Of a DNA stretch of 7,043 bases, positions 1-6,254 are shown in pieces. A program made the translations under genes and the position numbers. Source of the DNA: Paracoccaceae bacterium. GTDB taxonomy: Bacteria > Pseudomonadota > Alphaproteobacteria > Rhodobacterales > Rhodobacteraceae. Positions within the stretch are counted from its first letter, which is position 1, and the number at the start of each line of letters is the position of its first letter. The stretch covers positions 1 through 7,043 of the forward strand of contig JAESQH010000075.1 in NCBI GenBank assembly GCA_016765235.1, in the 5' to 3' direction. The notes under the pieces are model-generated. The model saw only the letters and a program-made list of their open reading frames with translations, searched no databases and was not told where the DNA came from.

Positions 1-404
1 AACCGATACGTATCAATCTCCCGCTGCGTCAAATCATAGAAGTATTTATTCTGCTCATGCAAGAAGGTGGCAAGCTCTACGCCAACAGACAATGGTTTTT
101 CACAATATACATGTTTTCCAGCAGCGATTGCCGCCAGCGCTATTTCGTGATGCAGGTGGTTGGGGGTAGTGATCGAAACAATGTCCACACGTGGATCATT
201 CACCACGGACTTCCAATCGTCAGTCGCGCGCTCAAACCCAAATTGAGTCGCCATCTCCTGTGCGCGATCCAAGGGCGTGTCGCACAATAATTCTAATCGG
301 GGGGTGGGCAGATCTCCCATAACCGCCTTCACTGAGCCAAAGGCTAACGCATGCGTTTTGCCCATAAATCCTGTGCCTATAAGGCCGATACCAAGCTCGT
401 TCAT
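1..404 (-). CDS. Gfo/Idh/MocA-family NAD(P)-dependent dehydrogenase, N-terminal part (probable inositol dehydrogenase)
   Basis: Reading leftward from an ATG at 404-402, an open frame of 134 codons runs off the window edge. It begins MNELGIGLIGTGFMGKTHA, a Rossmann fold with the dinucleotide-binding GTGFMG at residues 10-15. A strand ending in SITTPNHLHHE (about residues 77-87) follows, then the family's EKP motif at residues 102-104. Full-length relatives have about 330-390 residues, so roughly a third is present. A Shine-Dalgarno-like GGGAG (minus strand, 418-414) lies 9 nt before the start. In inositol loci this family supplies myo- or scyllo-inositol 2-dehydrogenase (iolG/idhA), an assignment inferred from position beside the regulator and the iol genes; another cyclitol or sugar is possible. 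Residues from about 107 to the edge (roughly the first 85 bases) do not look like the family: the expected helix and the following Gly-Tyr/His-Asn strand are not recognisable. The two other leftward frames hit stops there, so a simple frameshift does not explain it. Confidence 0.85.
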   Translation of the reverse strand, partial: MNELGIGLIGTGFMGKTHALAFGSVKAVMGDLPTPRLELLCDTPLDRAQEMATQFGFERATDDWKSVVNDPRVDIVSITTPNHLHHEIALAAIAAGKHVYCEKPLSVGVELATFLHEQNKYFYDLTQREIDTYR

Positions 405-431
405 TTTTATAGACTCCCGTCGCGACTCAAA

Positions 432-449
432 ATAGAATGAATATTCTAT
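432..449. promoter_or_regulatory. Probable IolR operator 1, in the divergent dehydrogenase/regulator promoter
   Basis: This is a perfect inverted repeat with 7-bp arms, ATAGAAT and ATTCTAT, around a 4-base spacer. Its core reads GAA-N6-TTC. As I recall, the IolR (RpiR-type) operator of Sinorhizobium meliloti is GGAA-N6-TTCC, and this site fits its inner part. It lies 27 bp before the dehydrogenase start on one side and 53 bp before the chosen regulator start on the other, so one bound dimer could control both directions, including autoregulation. A -10-like TATACAAT (447-454) overlaps its right arm for rightward transcription, but I see no convincing -35. A near copy lies at 1353-1370. Confidence 0.7.
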
Positions 450-491
450 ACAATGGAATGCTGATGAACGGTATCGCTGTCAAGTTAAAAG

Positions 492-498
492 AAGGAAG
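492..498 (+). promoter_or_regulatory. Ribosome binding site choosing the regulator start at 503
   Basis: The purine-rich AAGGAAG sits 4 nt before the ATG at 503; its AGGA core is 6 nt away. The upstream in-frame ATG at 437 lies inside the operator palindrome and has no comparable ribosome site, so the shorter protein is preferred. Confidence 0.65.
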
Positions 499-502
499 TT
501 GG

Positions 503-1327
503 ATGACAAAACTGGATCCTCCGAATTCGATGGAAGAATTTCAAATCCGTCTAATCGAAATTACAGATGGGTTGCCAAAGCGACTTCGGCAATGTGCGGA
601 TTATGTTGCAAGAAATTCGGACCGTATCGCTGTTTCAACGGTTGCCGAGCTTTCGAAAGCTGCGGGGGTCCAGCCTTCCGCATTTATGAGATTCTGCCAA
701 TTAATGGGATTTAGTGGTTATTCAGCGATGCAGCGCATGTTTCGGGAAAACTACTCGCAACGCTGGCCAGACTATGCGACCCGAATCGAGAATCTGCGTT
801 CCAGTGGGGAGGAGTCCCCTTCGGCTTTGTTGGCAGAATTTGTAGATGCTGGGCGTTCCTCGCTTGAAAACCTTGCGAATTGTGTGGATCCGGAGGTTTT
901 GCAAAACGTTGTTACTACGATGACAGATGCTTCGATGATTCATATTATAGGTCTTAGCCGAGCTTTTCCCGTCGCCGCATATCTTGCTTACGCCTTTGAA
1001 AAAATGGATGTACCAGCAATGCTGCACAGTAAAGTTGGGAATCTGGATCTGCGCCACGCGATCAGGACTAACGACATATTGATCGCAATTACCTTCGCTC
1101 CGTACACACAAGAAACGCTGGACCTTGCAACTTTTGCAAATGCACAAGGTAATAAAATTGTTGCGATAACCGATGCTTTAAACAGCCCACTTCACAATCT
1201 TGGCGCTCAAACTTTGATGGTTTCCGAGGTCGATGTGGGGGCTTTTCGTGCGCTGTCGGCGCCGTTGTCTTTGGCCATTACTTTGGCTGTCGCAGTGGGC
1301 ACGCGCCGGAATTCTTCCACAAATTAG
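503..1327 (+). CDS. iolR: RpiR-family transcriptional regulator, probable inositol repressor IolR
   Basis: The product has 274 residues from the ATG at 503, close to the usual 270-290 of the family. The N-terminal HTH_6 (RpiR) domain covers about residues 10-85. Its helix-turn-helix lies at about 44-73, including VAELSKAAGVQPSAFMRFC and the typical MGFSGY. The C-terminal half is a SIS sugar-phosphate-binding domain, recognisable from an IIGLSRAFPVA loop and an ILIAITFAPYTQETLDLA strand-helix unit followed by GNKIVAITD. RpiR proteins bind palindromes as dimers and release them on binding a phosphorylated sugar or pathway intermediate. In alphaproteobacterial inositol loci the ligand is thought to be a late intermediate such as 5-dehydro-2-deoxygluconate 6-phosphate. 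Two candidate operators flank the gene. The specific name rests on the neighbouring iol genes; the family assignment is secure. An in-frame ATG at 437 would add 22 residues but lies inside operator 1. Confidence 0.85.
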   Translation: MTKLDPPNSMEEFQIRLIEITDGLPKRLRQCADYVARNSDRIAVSTVAELSKAAGVQPSAFMRFCQLMGFSGYSAMQRMFRENYSQRWPDYATRIENLRSSGEESPSALLAEFVDAGRSSLENLANCVDPEVLQNVVTTMTDASMIHIIGLSRAFPVAAYLAYAFEKMDVPAMLHSKVGNLDLRHAIRTNDILIAITFAPYTQETLDLATFANAQGNKIVAITDALNSPLHNLGAQTLMVSEVDVGAFRALSAPLSLAITLAVAVGTRRNSSTN

Positions 1328-1332
1328 AAAAT

Positions 1333-1356
1333 AATAGTTGCTATTCGCACCAATAG
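1333..1356. repeat. Three alternating AATAG/CTATT half-sites just after the regulator gene
   Basis: AATAG (1333-1337), CTATT (1341-1345) and AATAG (1352-1356) form two inverted repeats sharing the middle element, with spacers of 3 and 6 bases. The last element is the outer left arm of operator 2. They may be extra half-sites for the same regulator. The first pair could also make a short hairpin after the regulator stop codon, but there is no T-run, so it is not a convincing terminator. The elements are only 5 bp and AT-rich, so chance is a real alternative. Confidence 0.35.
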
Positions 1357-1370
1357 AATAAATATTCCAC
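1353..1370. promoter_or_regulatory. Probable IolR operator 2, in the transporter promoter region
   Basis: The segment matches operator 1 at 15 of 18 positions and contains AGAA-N6-TTCC, so its right half carries the full TTCC of the S. meliloti-type motif. Its left arm ATAGAAT is intact; the right arm is degenerate (ATTCCAC). It lies about 95 bp before the binding-protein start, a position suited to repressing a promoter for the transporter-iolC-iolD operon. A TTGCTA at 1338-1343 could be a -35 element with the -10 overlapping the operator, but this is weak. The leader from 1371 to 1464 shows no other strong signal. Confidence 0.65.
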
Positions 1371-1464
1371 CTGCTGAAGGCAAGATTGTGATTCCCTTTG
1401 CCGCGCCTGACCGGTGCAGGAATGGAGCCATGAGCAGACAAATTTAAACTTAGGGAGAAATAAA

Positions 1465-2406
1465 ATGAAAAAGACATTAACGGCGGTTTTAACTGCCGCA
1501 ACTCTGGCGGCATCCTTCGGAACCGCAGCTTTAGCTGAAGGGGAACGGTTCGTTTTGATCAGCCATGCACCAGATAGCGACAGCTGGTGGAACACGATCA
1601 AAAATGCAATCAAAGTTGCTGCCGACCAAATGGATGTTACGGTTGAATACCGCAATCCTCCAACAGGCGACCTGGCTGATATGGCACGTATTGTCGAGCA
1701 AGCTGTCGCCTCCAATCCAGATGGTATCATTCTGACAATCGCCGACTTTGACGTTCTGTCCGGGCCAGTCGCAGATGCGGTAGATCAGGGCATTCCGGTG
1801 ATTACAATTAACTCCGGTACACAAGCGCAATCGGAAGCATTGGGTGCTTTGTTGCACGTTGGTCAGCCTGAATATGATGCGGGCTTTGGCGCCGGTAAAC
1901 GCGCAGCAGCAGCGGGTGTTACTTCGTTCCTGTGTGTAAACCATTACATCACCAACCCTGCTTCGGTTGAGCGGTGCAGCGGTTTCGCTGATGCAATAGG
2001 CGCCGATGTTGGTGCAAGCATGATTGATTCGGGTCAAGACCCTGCCGAGATCAAGAACAAAGTGATCGCGTACTTATCTGCTAACCCTGATACAGGTGCT
2101 GTTCTAACACTTGGTCCAACCTCTGCGCACCCGACTTTGGCCGCGCTAGACGCTGAAAGCTTATCGGGCGAAATATTCTTCGCAACGTTCGATCTTTCGG
2201 ATGAAATTGCGAATGCTATCAAATCTGACGTGATCGCCTTTGCGATTGACCAGCAGCCATTCCTGCAAGGGTATATGCCGGTTGTCATTCTGACCAACCT
2301 TGTGCGTTATGGTGTTCTTCAGTCGGGCAGCATAAATTCCGGTCCGGGTTACATCACCAAAGACAGCATTTCCTTTGTTGAGGAATTTGCGGGCGTCTAC
2401 CGCTAA
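1465..2406 (+). CDS. Periplasmic substrate-binding protein of a sugar/inositol ABC transporter (Peripla_BP_4 type)
   Basis: The product has 313 residues. The ATG at 1465 is chosen because GGGAG (1453-1457) lies 7 nt upstream and the protein then starts with a clean Sec signal peptide: a KK basic end, a hydrophobic stretch, and a probable cleavage after ALA at residue 24. An in-frame ATG at 1414 would add 17 polar residues before the signal and is rejected. The mature protein has the two-lobed ribose-binding-protein pattern: an opening FVLISHAPDSDSWWNTIK strand-helix, then PDGIILTIADFD and GIPVITINSG. Cys157 and Cys171 flank the segment VNHYITNPASVER and could form a disulfide in the periplasm. 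The protein should capture the substrate and deliver it to the permease. Myo-inositol is the likely ligand, from the iol genes downstream (compare IbpA in Caulobacter), but the sequence alone does not prove it. Confidence 0.88.
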   Translation: MKKTLTAVLTAATLAASFGTAALAEGERFVLISHAPDSDSWWNTIKNAIKVAADQMDVTVEYRNPPTGDLADMARIVEQAVASNPDGIILTIADFDVLSGPVADAVDQGIPVITINSGTQAQSEALGALLHVGQPEYDAGFGAGKRAAAAGVTSFLCVNHYITNPASVERCSGFADAIGADVGASMIDSGQDPAEIKNKVIAYLSANPDTGAVLTLGPTSAHPTLAALDAESLSGEIFFATFDLSDEIANAIKSDVIAFAIDQQPFLQGYMPVVILTNLVRYGVLQSGSINSGPGYITKDSISFVEEFAGVYR

Positions 2407-2417
2407 ATACCCTTACC

Positions 2418-2445
2418 AAGGGCGGCGCGAACGTGTCGCCCTTTT
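2418..2445 (+). terminator. Terminator-like hairpin between binding-protein and permease genes (likely partial attenuator)
   Basis: Starting 12 nt after the stop codon, AAGGGCG (2418-2424) pairs perfectly with CGCCCTT (2437-2443). Four more pairs, two of them G-U wobbles, extend the stem to 11 bp around a GAAC tetraloop. A T-run (2442-2445) overlaps the stem end and is short. The next gene starts 27 nt further on with its own ribosome site and no obvious promoter. The hairpin probably lets only part of transcription through and/or stabilises the upstream mRNA, giving more binding protein than membrane parts, as is common for binding-protein-dependent transporters. Confidence 0.65.
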
Positions 2446-2472
2446 CAGTGCTACTTTAATAACGAGGTTGCC

Positions 2473-3570
2473 ATGGCTGACGAGCGAATAAAGCAAGTCT
2501 CTAAGCTTCGAAGAGCCATGATCCGGCCCGAACTTGGAGCGATTGCAGGGGCCATATTGGTTTTTGTTTTCTTCTTAATGATTGCTGGCGATAGCGGCAT
2601 GTTCGGCCCTAAAGGCATCCAGAACTGGACCGTTGTATCGGCGCAGTTTGCTATAATCGCAGTGGGCGCTAGTTTACTGATGATCGCCGGGGAATTTGAC
2701 TTGTCCGTAGGCTCGATGATTGGGTTCGCAGGTATCGTCATCGCGATTTTGTCTGTGCAATGGGGGTGGCCGGTGTGGGCTGCCATTATAGTGGCTTTCG
2801 TCATTTGTGTCGCCCTTGGTGCGCTTAACGGTTTTCTGGTTATCAAAACCGGCTTGCCCAGCTTTATCGTGACACTCGCTTTCCTTTACATTCTGCGCGG
2901 TATGACCATCTGGTTATCAATTACAACGACGCAAAAAACTATCATCGGAGGCGTAAAAAGTGCCGCTGAGGGGGATTGGTTAGCACCGCTATTTGGCGGA
3001 ACAATCCTGAAAGGACTGTTCCAGTGGTTTGCCGATATCGGAATGATCGACACGTTCACGCGGGGTAGCCGTATGGGCCAACCCGTTGTTGAAGGCGTAC
3101 CGATGCTGGTGGTATGGGCGTTAGGTTTGATCATATTCGGCCAATGGCTGCTAACCAAAACCCGCTTTGGCAATTGGATCTTTGCCGCAGGCGGGGATGC
3201 ACAGGCAGCACGCTACGTGGGTGTTCCCGTGAACCGTGTTAAAATGCTGATGTTCATGTTCACAGCGTTTACCGCCACCGTTTTTGCTACAGCACAGGTG
3301 ATGGAATTCGGTTCCGCCGCTGCCGACCGTGGTTTGCTCAAAGAATTCGAAGCTATCATCTGCGTCGTTATCGGCGGCGCACTACTGACAGGGGGTTATG
3401 GCTCCGTTGTCGGGGCGGCCCTTGGTGCTTTGATCTTCGGGGTGGTGCAGCAGGGCCTGTTCTTCTCGGGCGCCGAAAGTTCGTTGTTCCGCGTGTTTCT
3501 GGGGACCATTCTTATTCTGGCGGTTATTTTGAACACCTACATTCGCCGTTTGATAACAGGAGAACGCTAA
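2473..3570 (+). CDS. Inner-membrane permease of the CUT2-type sugar/inositol ABC transporter
   Basis: The product has 365 residues and is strongly hydrophobic with many predicted transmembrane helices, the first at about residues 23-39. It belongs to the BPD_transp_2 (RbsC-like) family. EFDLSVG at residues 74-80 corresponds to the family's conserved (G/E)xDLSVG segment. GGDAQAARYVGV at about 240-251 is the cytoplasmic loop that contacts the ATPase in this family, and a glycine-rich GGALLTGGYGSVVGAALGAL stretch follows near the C terminus. It is longer than RbsC (about 320 residues). Much of the extra length lies in a loop at about residues 155-205, which includes polar and aromatic residues and may be periplasmic. 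A GAGG ribosome site (2464-2467) precedes the ATG by 5 nt. The stop overlaps the ATPase start by one base (TAATG), which suggests translational coupling. Only one permease gene is present, so it probably acts as a homodimer. Confidence 0.9.
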   Translation: MADERIKQVSKLRRAMIRPELGAIAGAILVFVFFLMIAGDSGMFGPKGIQNWTVVSAQFAIIAVGASLLMIAGEFDLSVGSMIGFAGIVIAILSVQWGWPVWAAIIVAFVICVALGALNGFLVIKTGLPSFIVTLAFLYILRGMTIWLSITTTQKTIIGGVKSAAEGDWLAPLFGGTILKGLFQWFADIGMIDTFTRGSRMGQPVVEGVPMLVVWALGLIIFGQWLLTKTRFGNWIFAAGGDAQAARYVGVPVNRVKMLMFMFTAFTATVFATAQVMEFGSAAADRGLLKEFEAIICVVIGGALLTGGYGSVVGAALGALIFGVVQQGLFFSGAESSLFRVFLGTILILAVILNTYIRRLITGER

Positions 3571-4349
3571 TGACTGCTCCTCTGATAGAAATGCAAGATA
3601 TCGAGAAACACTTCGGCGCGGTTATTGCGTTGGGCGGCGTTTCGTTTGATGTACTTCCCGGCGAATGCCACTGTCTTCTTGGGGACAATGGTGCAGGAAA
3701 GTCCACTTTCATCAAGACCATGTCGGGAGTGCATAAACCGTCCAAAGGCACGATCCTGTTTGAGGGTAAAGAAATGAGATTCGACAGCCCCCGCGATTCA
3801 ATGAACGCAGGCATTGCCACTGTTTATCAGGATCTGGCGATGATCCCCTTGATGTCGGTTGCACGCAATTTTTGGATGGGAAACGAGCCTATCAAAAAAT
3901 TTGGTCCAATTAGCATCATGGATTTCAAGAAAGCAAATGAAGTCACAATGTCCGAAATGAAAAAAATGGGCATTAACCTGCGTGAACCCGGTCAAGCTGT
4001 TGGCACGCTGTCCGGTGGTGAGCGTCAAACTGTGGCCATTGCGCGAGCGGTATATTTTGGTGCCAAATTGTTGATCCTTGACGAACCAACTTCGGCCCTT
4101 GGTGTACGCCAAACCGCCAACGTTCTGGCAAATATTGACAAGGTTCGCGCCCAAGGTATCGCTGTGGTTTTTATTACCCACAATGTTCGACATGCGATGG
4201 CGGTTGGAGATCGATTTACAGTTTTGAATCGAGGAAAGACCCTTGGCACTGCGAAACGTGGCGAGATAACACCGGAGGAATTACAAGATATGATGGCTGG
4301 TGGTCAGGAACTCGCAACCCTCGAAGGCTCACTCGGAGGGACTGTATAA
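3570..4349 (+). CDS. ATP-binding subunit of the CUT2-type sugar/inositol ABC transporter (single ATPase domain)
   Basis: The product has 259 residues. All ABC ATPase motifs are intact: Walker A GDNGAGKST at residues 38-46, Q-loop region VYQDLAMIP, signature LSGGE at 147-151, Walker B LLILDEP with Asp171-Glu172, and H-loop His204 in FITHN. It powers import as a dimer on the cytoplasmic face of the permease. Many CUT2 transporters (RbsA, XylG, MglA) use about 500-residue proteins with two fused ATPase domains. This one has a single domain, like FrcA of the rhizobial fructose transporter, and the last 40 or so residues show no second domain. An AGGAG ribosome site (3558-3562) inside the permease end precedes the start. 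The stop codon directly abuts the iolC ATG with no intervening base, which places transport and catabolism on one transcript. Confidence 0.92.
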   Translation: MTAPLIEMQDIEKHFGAVIALGGVSFDVLPGECHCLLGDNGAGKSTFIKTMSGVHKPSKGTILFEGKEMRFDSPRDSMNAGIATVYQDLAMIPLMSVARNFWMGNEPIKKFGPISIMDFKKANEVTMSEMKKMGINLREPGQAVGTLSGGERQTVAIARAVYFGAKLLILDEPTSALGVRQTANVLANIDKVRAQGIAVVFITHNVRHAMAVGDRFTVLNRGKTLGTAKRGEITPEELQDMMAGGQELATLEGSLGGTV

Positions 4350-6254
4350 ATGCTTGATGTCATTACAATTGGCCGTAGTTCGGTTGATTTATATGGCGCG
4401 CAAATTGGCGGTCGGCTGGAGGATATGGCGTCTTTCAACAAGTATATTGGTGGCTCGCCCACCAATATTGCCGCCGGTACTGCGAGGCTAGGTCTAAAGT
4501 CCGGCTTGATCACACGTGTCGGCGACGAACATATGGGCAGGTTTATTCGGGAGCAGTTAAACCGCGAGGGTGTCGACGTGCGCGGCGTTAAAACCGATCC
4601 CGAAAGACTGACGGCGCTGGTTCTGCTAGGGATCAGAAATCAAGAGCAGTTTCCGTTGATATTTTACCGCGAAAATTGTGCGGATATGGCGTTGTGTGAG
4701 AACGACATAGACCCTGAATTTATCGCTGATACGCGTTGTGTGACAGTTACCGGAACGCACCTCAGTCATAAAAACACAGAGGCCGCAGTCATGAAAGCGC
4801 TTGCACTGGCGCGCGAGAACGGGGCTAAAACTGCGCTCGATATTGATTATCGTCCCAACCTTTGGGGTCTTTCGGGCCACGGTGACGGCGAAAACCGGTT
4901 TATTGCTTCGGATGCGGTTACAGCCAAGTTGTTGTCCTCACTGCATCTGTTCGACCTTATTGTCGGCACGGAAGAGGAGTTCCACATAGCTGGAGGTACA
5001 ACCGACACAATAATGGCGTTGCGTAAAGTGCGAGAAGTTAGTGGTGCCGTACTGGTTTGTAAACGTGGACCAATGGGCGCAAGTGCCTTTATCGGTGAAA
5101 TTCCAGACAGTCTTGATAAGGGTTTGAGCGGCCCCGGCTTTCCAATCGAAGTGTTCAATGTACTTGGTGCCGGAGACGGCTTCATGAGCGGCCTTCTTAA
5201 AGGTTGGTTAACTAATCAAGACTGGCAAACCAGCTTGAAATACGCAAATGCTTGCGGCGCATTTGCGGTCAGCCGTCACGGCTGTACCCCCGCCTATCCA
5301 AGCTGGGACGAATTGCAATATTTCTTTGAGACGGGCATTCAGAATAAGGCTTTGCGCAAAGATGAATCGTTAGAGCAAATCCATTGGTCGACCAATCGCA
5401 CGGGGGATTGGTCGACAATGCGGGTGTTTGCTTTTGATCACCGGATGCAACTTGAGCAAATGGCCGGGGCATCGCCGGAAAAGATAGGAAAATTCAAATT
5501 GCTTTGTTTAGCCGCAGCGCATGAAGTTGCAAAAGGAAAACCCGGTTATGGCATATTGTGTGACAGCCGTTTGGGGCGCGAAGCACTTTACAATGCGGCG
5601 GGAAGCGGTCTGTGGATTGGACATCCGGTTGAATGGCCGGGGTCACGGCCGCTGACGCTGGAACCCGAGATTGGCCCAGACTTTGGAGGCTTGTCCGAGT
5701 GGCCTGTTGAACATGTGGTTAAGGTACTTTGCTTTTACCATCCAGATGACGATGCCGAAACGAAGGCGCAGCAGGAAGATGTTATCACGCGGTTGTTTGC
5801 AGCCTCACGCAGGAATAAGCTGGAATTTCTGTTAGAAGTAATCCCATCGAAAGTTGCACTATGCGATGACACAACTTCTGCCAAACTAGTCCAACGGTTC
5901 TATGATCTTGGTGTTTATCCAGATTGGTGGAAGCTGGAGCCAATGATGAACGATGCGGCATGGCAAATCACTTGCGAGACAATTGCGAAGAATGACCCTT
6001 GGTGTCGCGGGGTTGTGGTTCTTGGGCTGGAAGCCTCTCAAAAGGATCTCCAAGCTAGCTTTGAGGTGGCTGCCAAGCATGATCTCGTTAAAGGATTTGC
6101 GGTCGGACGTACGATTTTCGCGGATGCCGCACAATCGTGGTTGTCAGGCGCTATAACAGACAATGAAGCCGTTGCAGACATGGCTCACAAATATCGTGAT
6201 CTCTGTGAAACTTGGGACACAGCCCGTAATGGAAACGCAAATGAAAACGATTAA
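4350..6254 (+). CDS. iolC: Bifunctional 5-dehydro-2-deoxygluconokinase (IolC) / DUF2090 aldolase-like fusion
   Basis: The product has 634 residues in two domains. Residues 1 to about 325 are a PfkB-family kinase: an opening ITIGRSSVDLYG, substrate-side GGSPTNIAAGTARLG at 34-48, and the PfkB signature with GAGD at 273-276, where Asp276 is the expected catalytic base. This half should phosphorylate 5-dehydro-2-deoxygluconate at O6. After a linker (about 330-355), residues 357 onward are DUF2090, opening with FAFDHR (360-365) as in class I aldolases of the LacD type. Lys528 in DWWKLEP is the best candidate for the Schiff-base lysine, by analogy only. The second half is therefore expected to cleave the phosphorylated product to dihydroxyacetone phosphate and malonate semialdehyde, the step done by separate IolJ in Bacillus. 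This fusion is widespread in proteobacteria. A GGAGG site (4335-4339) lies 10 nt before the ATG, inside the ATPase gene. The 3' end overlaps iolD by 14 nt. Confidence 0.93.
   Translation: MLDVITIGRSSVDLYGAQIGGRLEDMASFNKYIGGSPTNIAAGTARLGLKSGLITRVGDEHMGRFIREQLNREGVDVRGVKTDPERLTALVLLGIRNQEQFPLIFYRENCADMALCENDIDPEFIADTRCVTVTGTHLSHKNTEAAVMKALALARENGAKTALDIDYRPNLWGLSGHGDGENRFIASDAVTAKLLSSLHLFDLIVGTEEEFHIAGGTTDTIMALRKVREVSGAVLVCKRGPMGASAFIGEIPDSLDKGLSGPGFPIEVFNVLGAGDGFMSGLLKGWLTNQDWQTSLKYANACGAFAVSRHGCTPAYPSWDELQYFFETGIQNKALRKDESLEQIHWSTNRTGDWSTMRVFAFDHRMQLEQMAGASPEKIGKFKLLCLAAAHEVAKGKPGYGILCDSRLGREALYNAAGSGLWIGHPVEWPGSRPLTLEPEIGPDFGGLSEWPVEHVVKVLCFYHPDDDAETKAQQEDVITRLFAASRRNKLEFLLEVIPSKVALCDDTTSAKLVQRFYDLGVYPDWWKLEPMMNDAAWQITCETIAKNDPWCRGVVVLGLEASQKDLQASFEVAAKHDLVKGFAVGRTIFADAAQSWLSGAITDNEAVADMAHKYRDLCETWDTARNGNANEND
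5383..5419. repeat. Perfect 14-bp palindrome with a near direct copy inside iolC
   Basis: ATTGGTCGACCAAT (5383-5396) is its own reverse complement. A copy lacking one C, ATTGGTCGACAAT, follows at 5407-5419, offset by 24 bases (8 codons). They encode the two Trp-Ser-Thr units in the linker just before the DUF2090 domain. The encoded residues look normal for the linker, so this may be coincidence of codon choice. Confidence 0.5.

Noticed and set aside
57..290. Rightward 77-codon open frame
   Set aside because: It lies antisense to the dehydrogenase, whose frame encodes clear Rossmann and EKP motifs; the rightward product has no recognisable feature.
722..1147. Leftward 141-codon open frame
   Set aside because: It is the antisense shadow of the RpiR regulator; the product is Cys- and His-rich with no family resemblance.
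1308..1318. GGAATTCTTCC as a further IolR site
   Set aside because: The arms are separated by 3 bases rather than 6 and the site lies at the 3' end of the regulator coding region.
1371..1464. Possible riboswitch or structured leader before the binding-protein gene
   Set aside because: Only short weak pairings are visible (for example GGCAA with TTGCC, and CCTG with CAGG), with no known aptamer pattern and no terminator.
1531..2037. Leftward 168-codon open frame
   Set aside because: It lies opposite the binding-protein gene, which has a signal peptide and conserved segments in the forward frame.
3303..3315. GGAATTCGGTTCC as a further IolR site
   Set aside because: The spacing is 5 rather than 6, it lies inside the permease gene, and the flanking ATA/TAT bases of the two promoter sites are absent.
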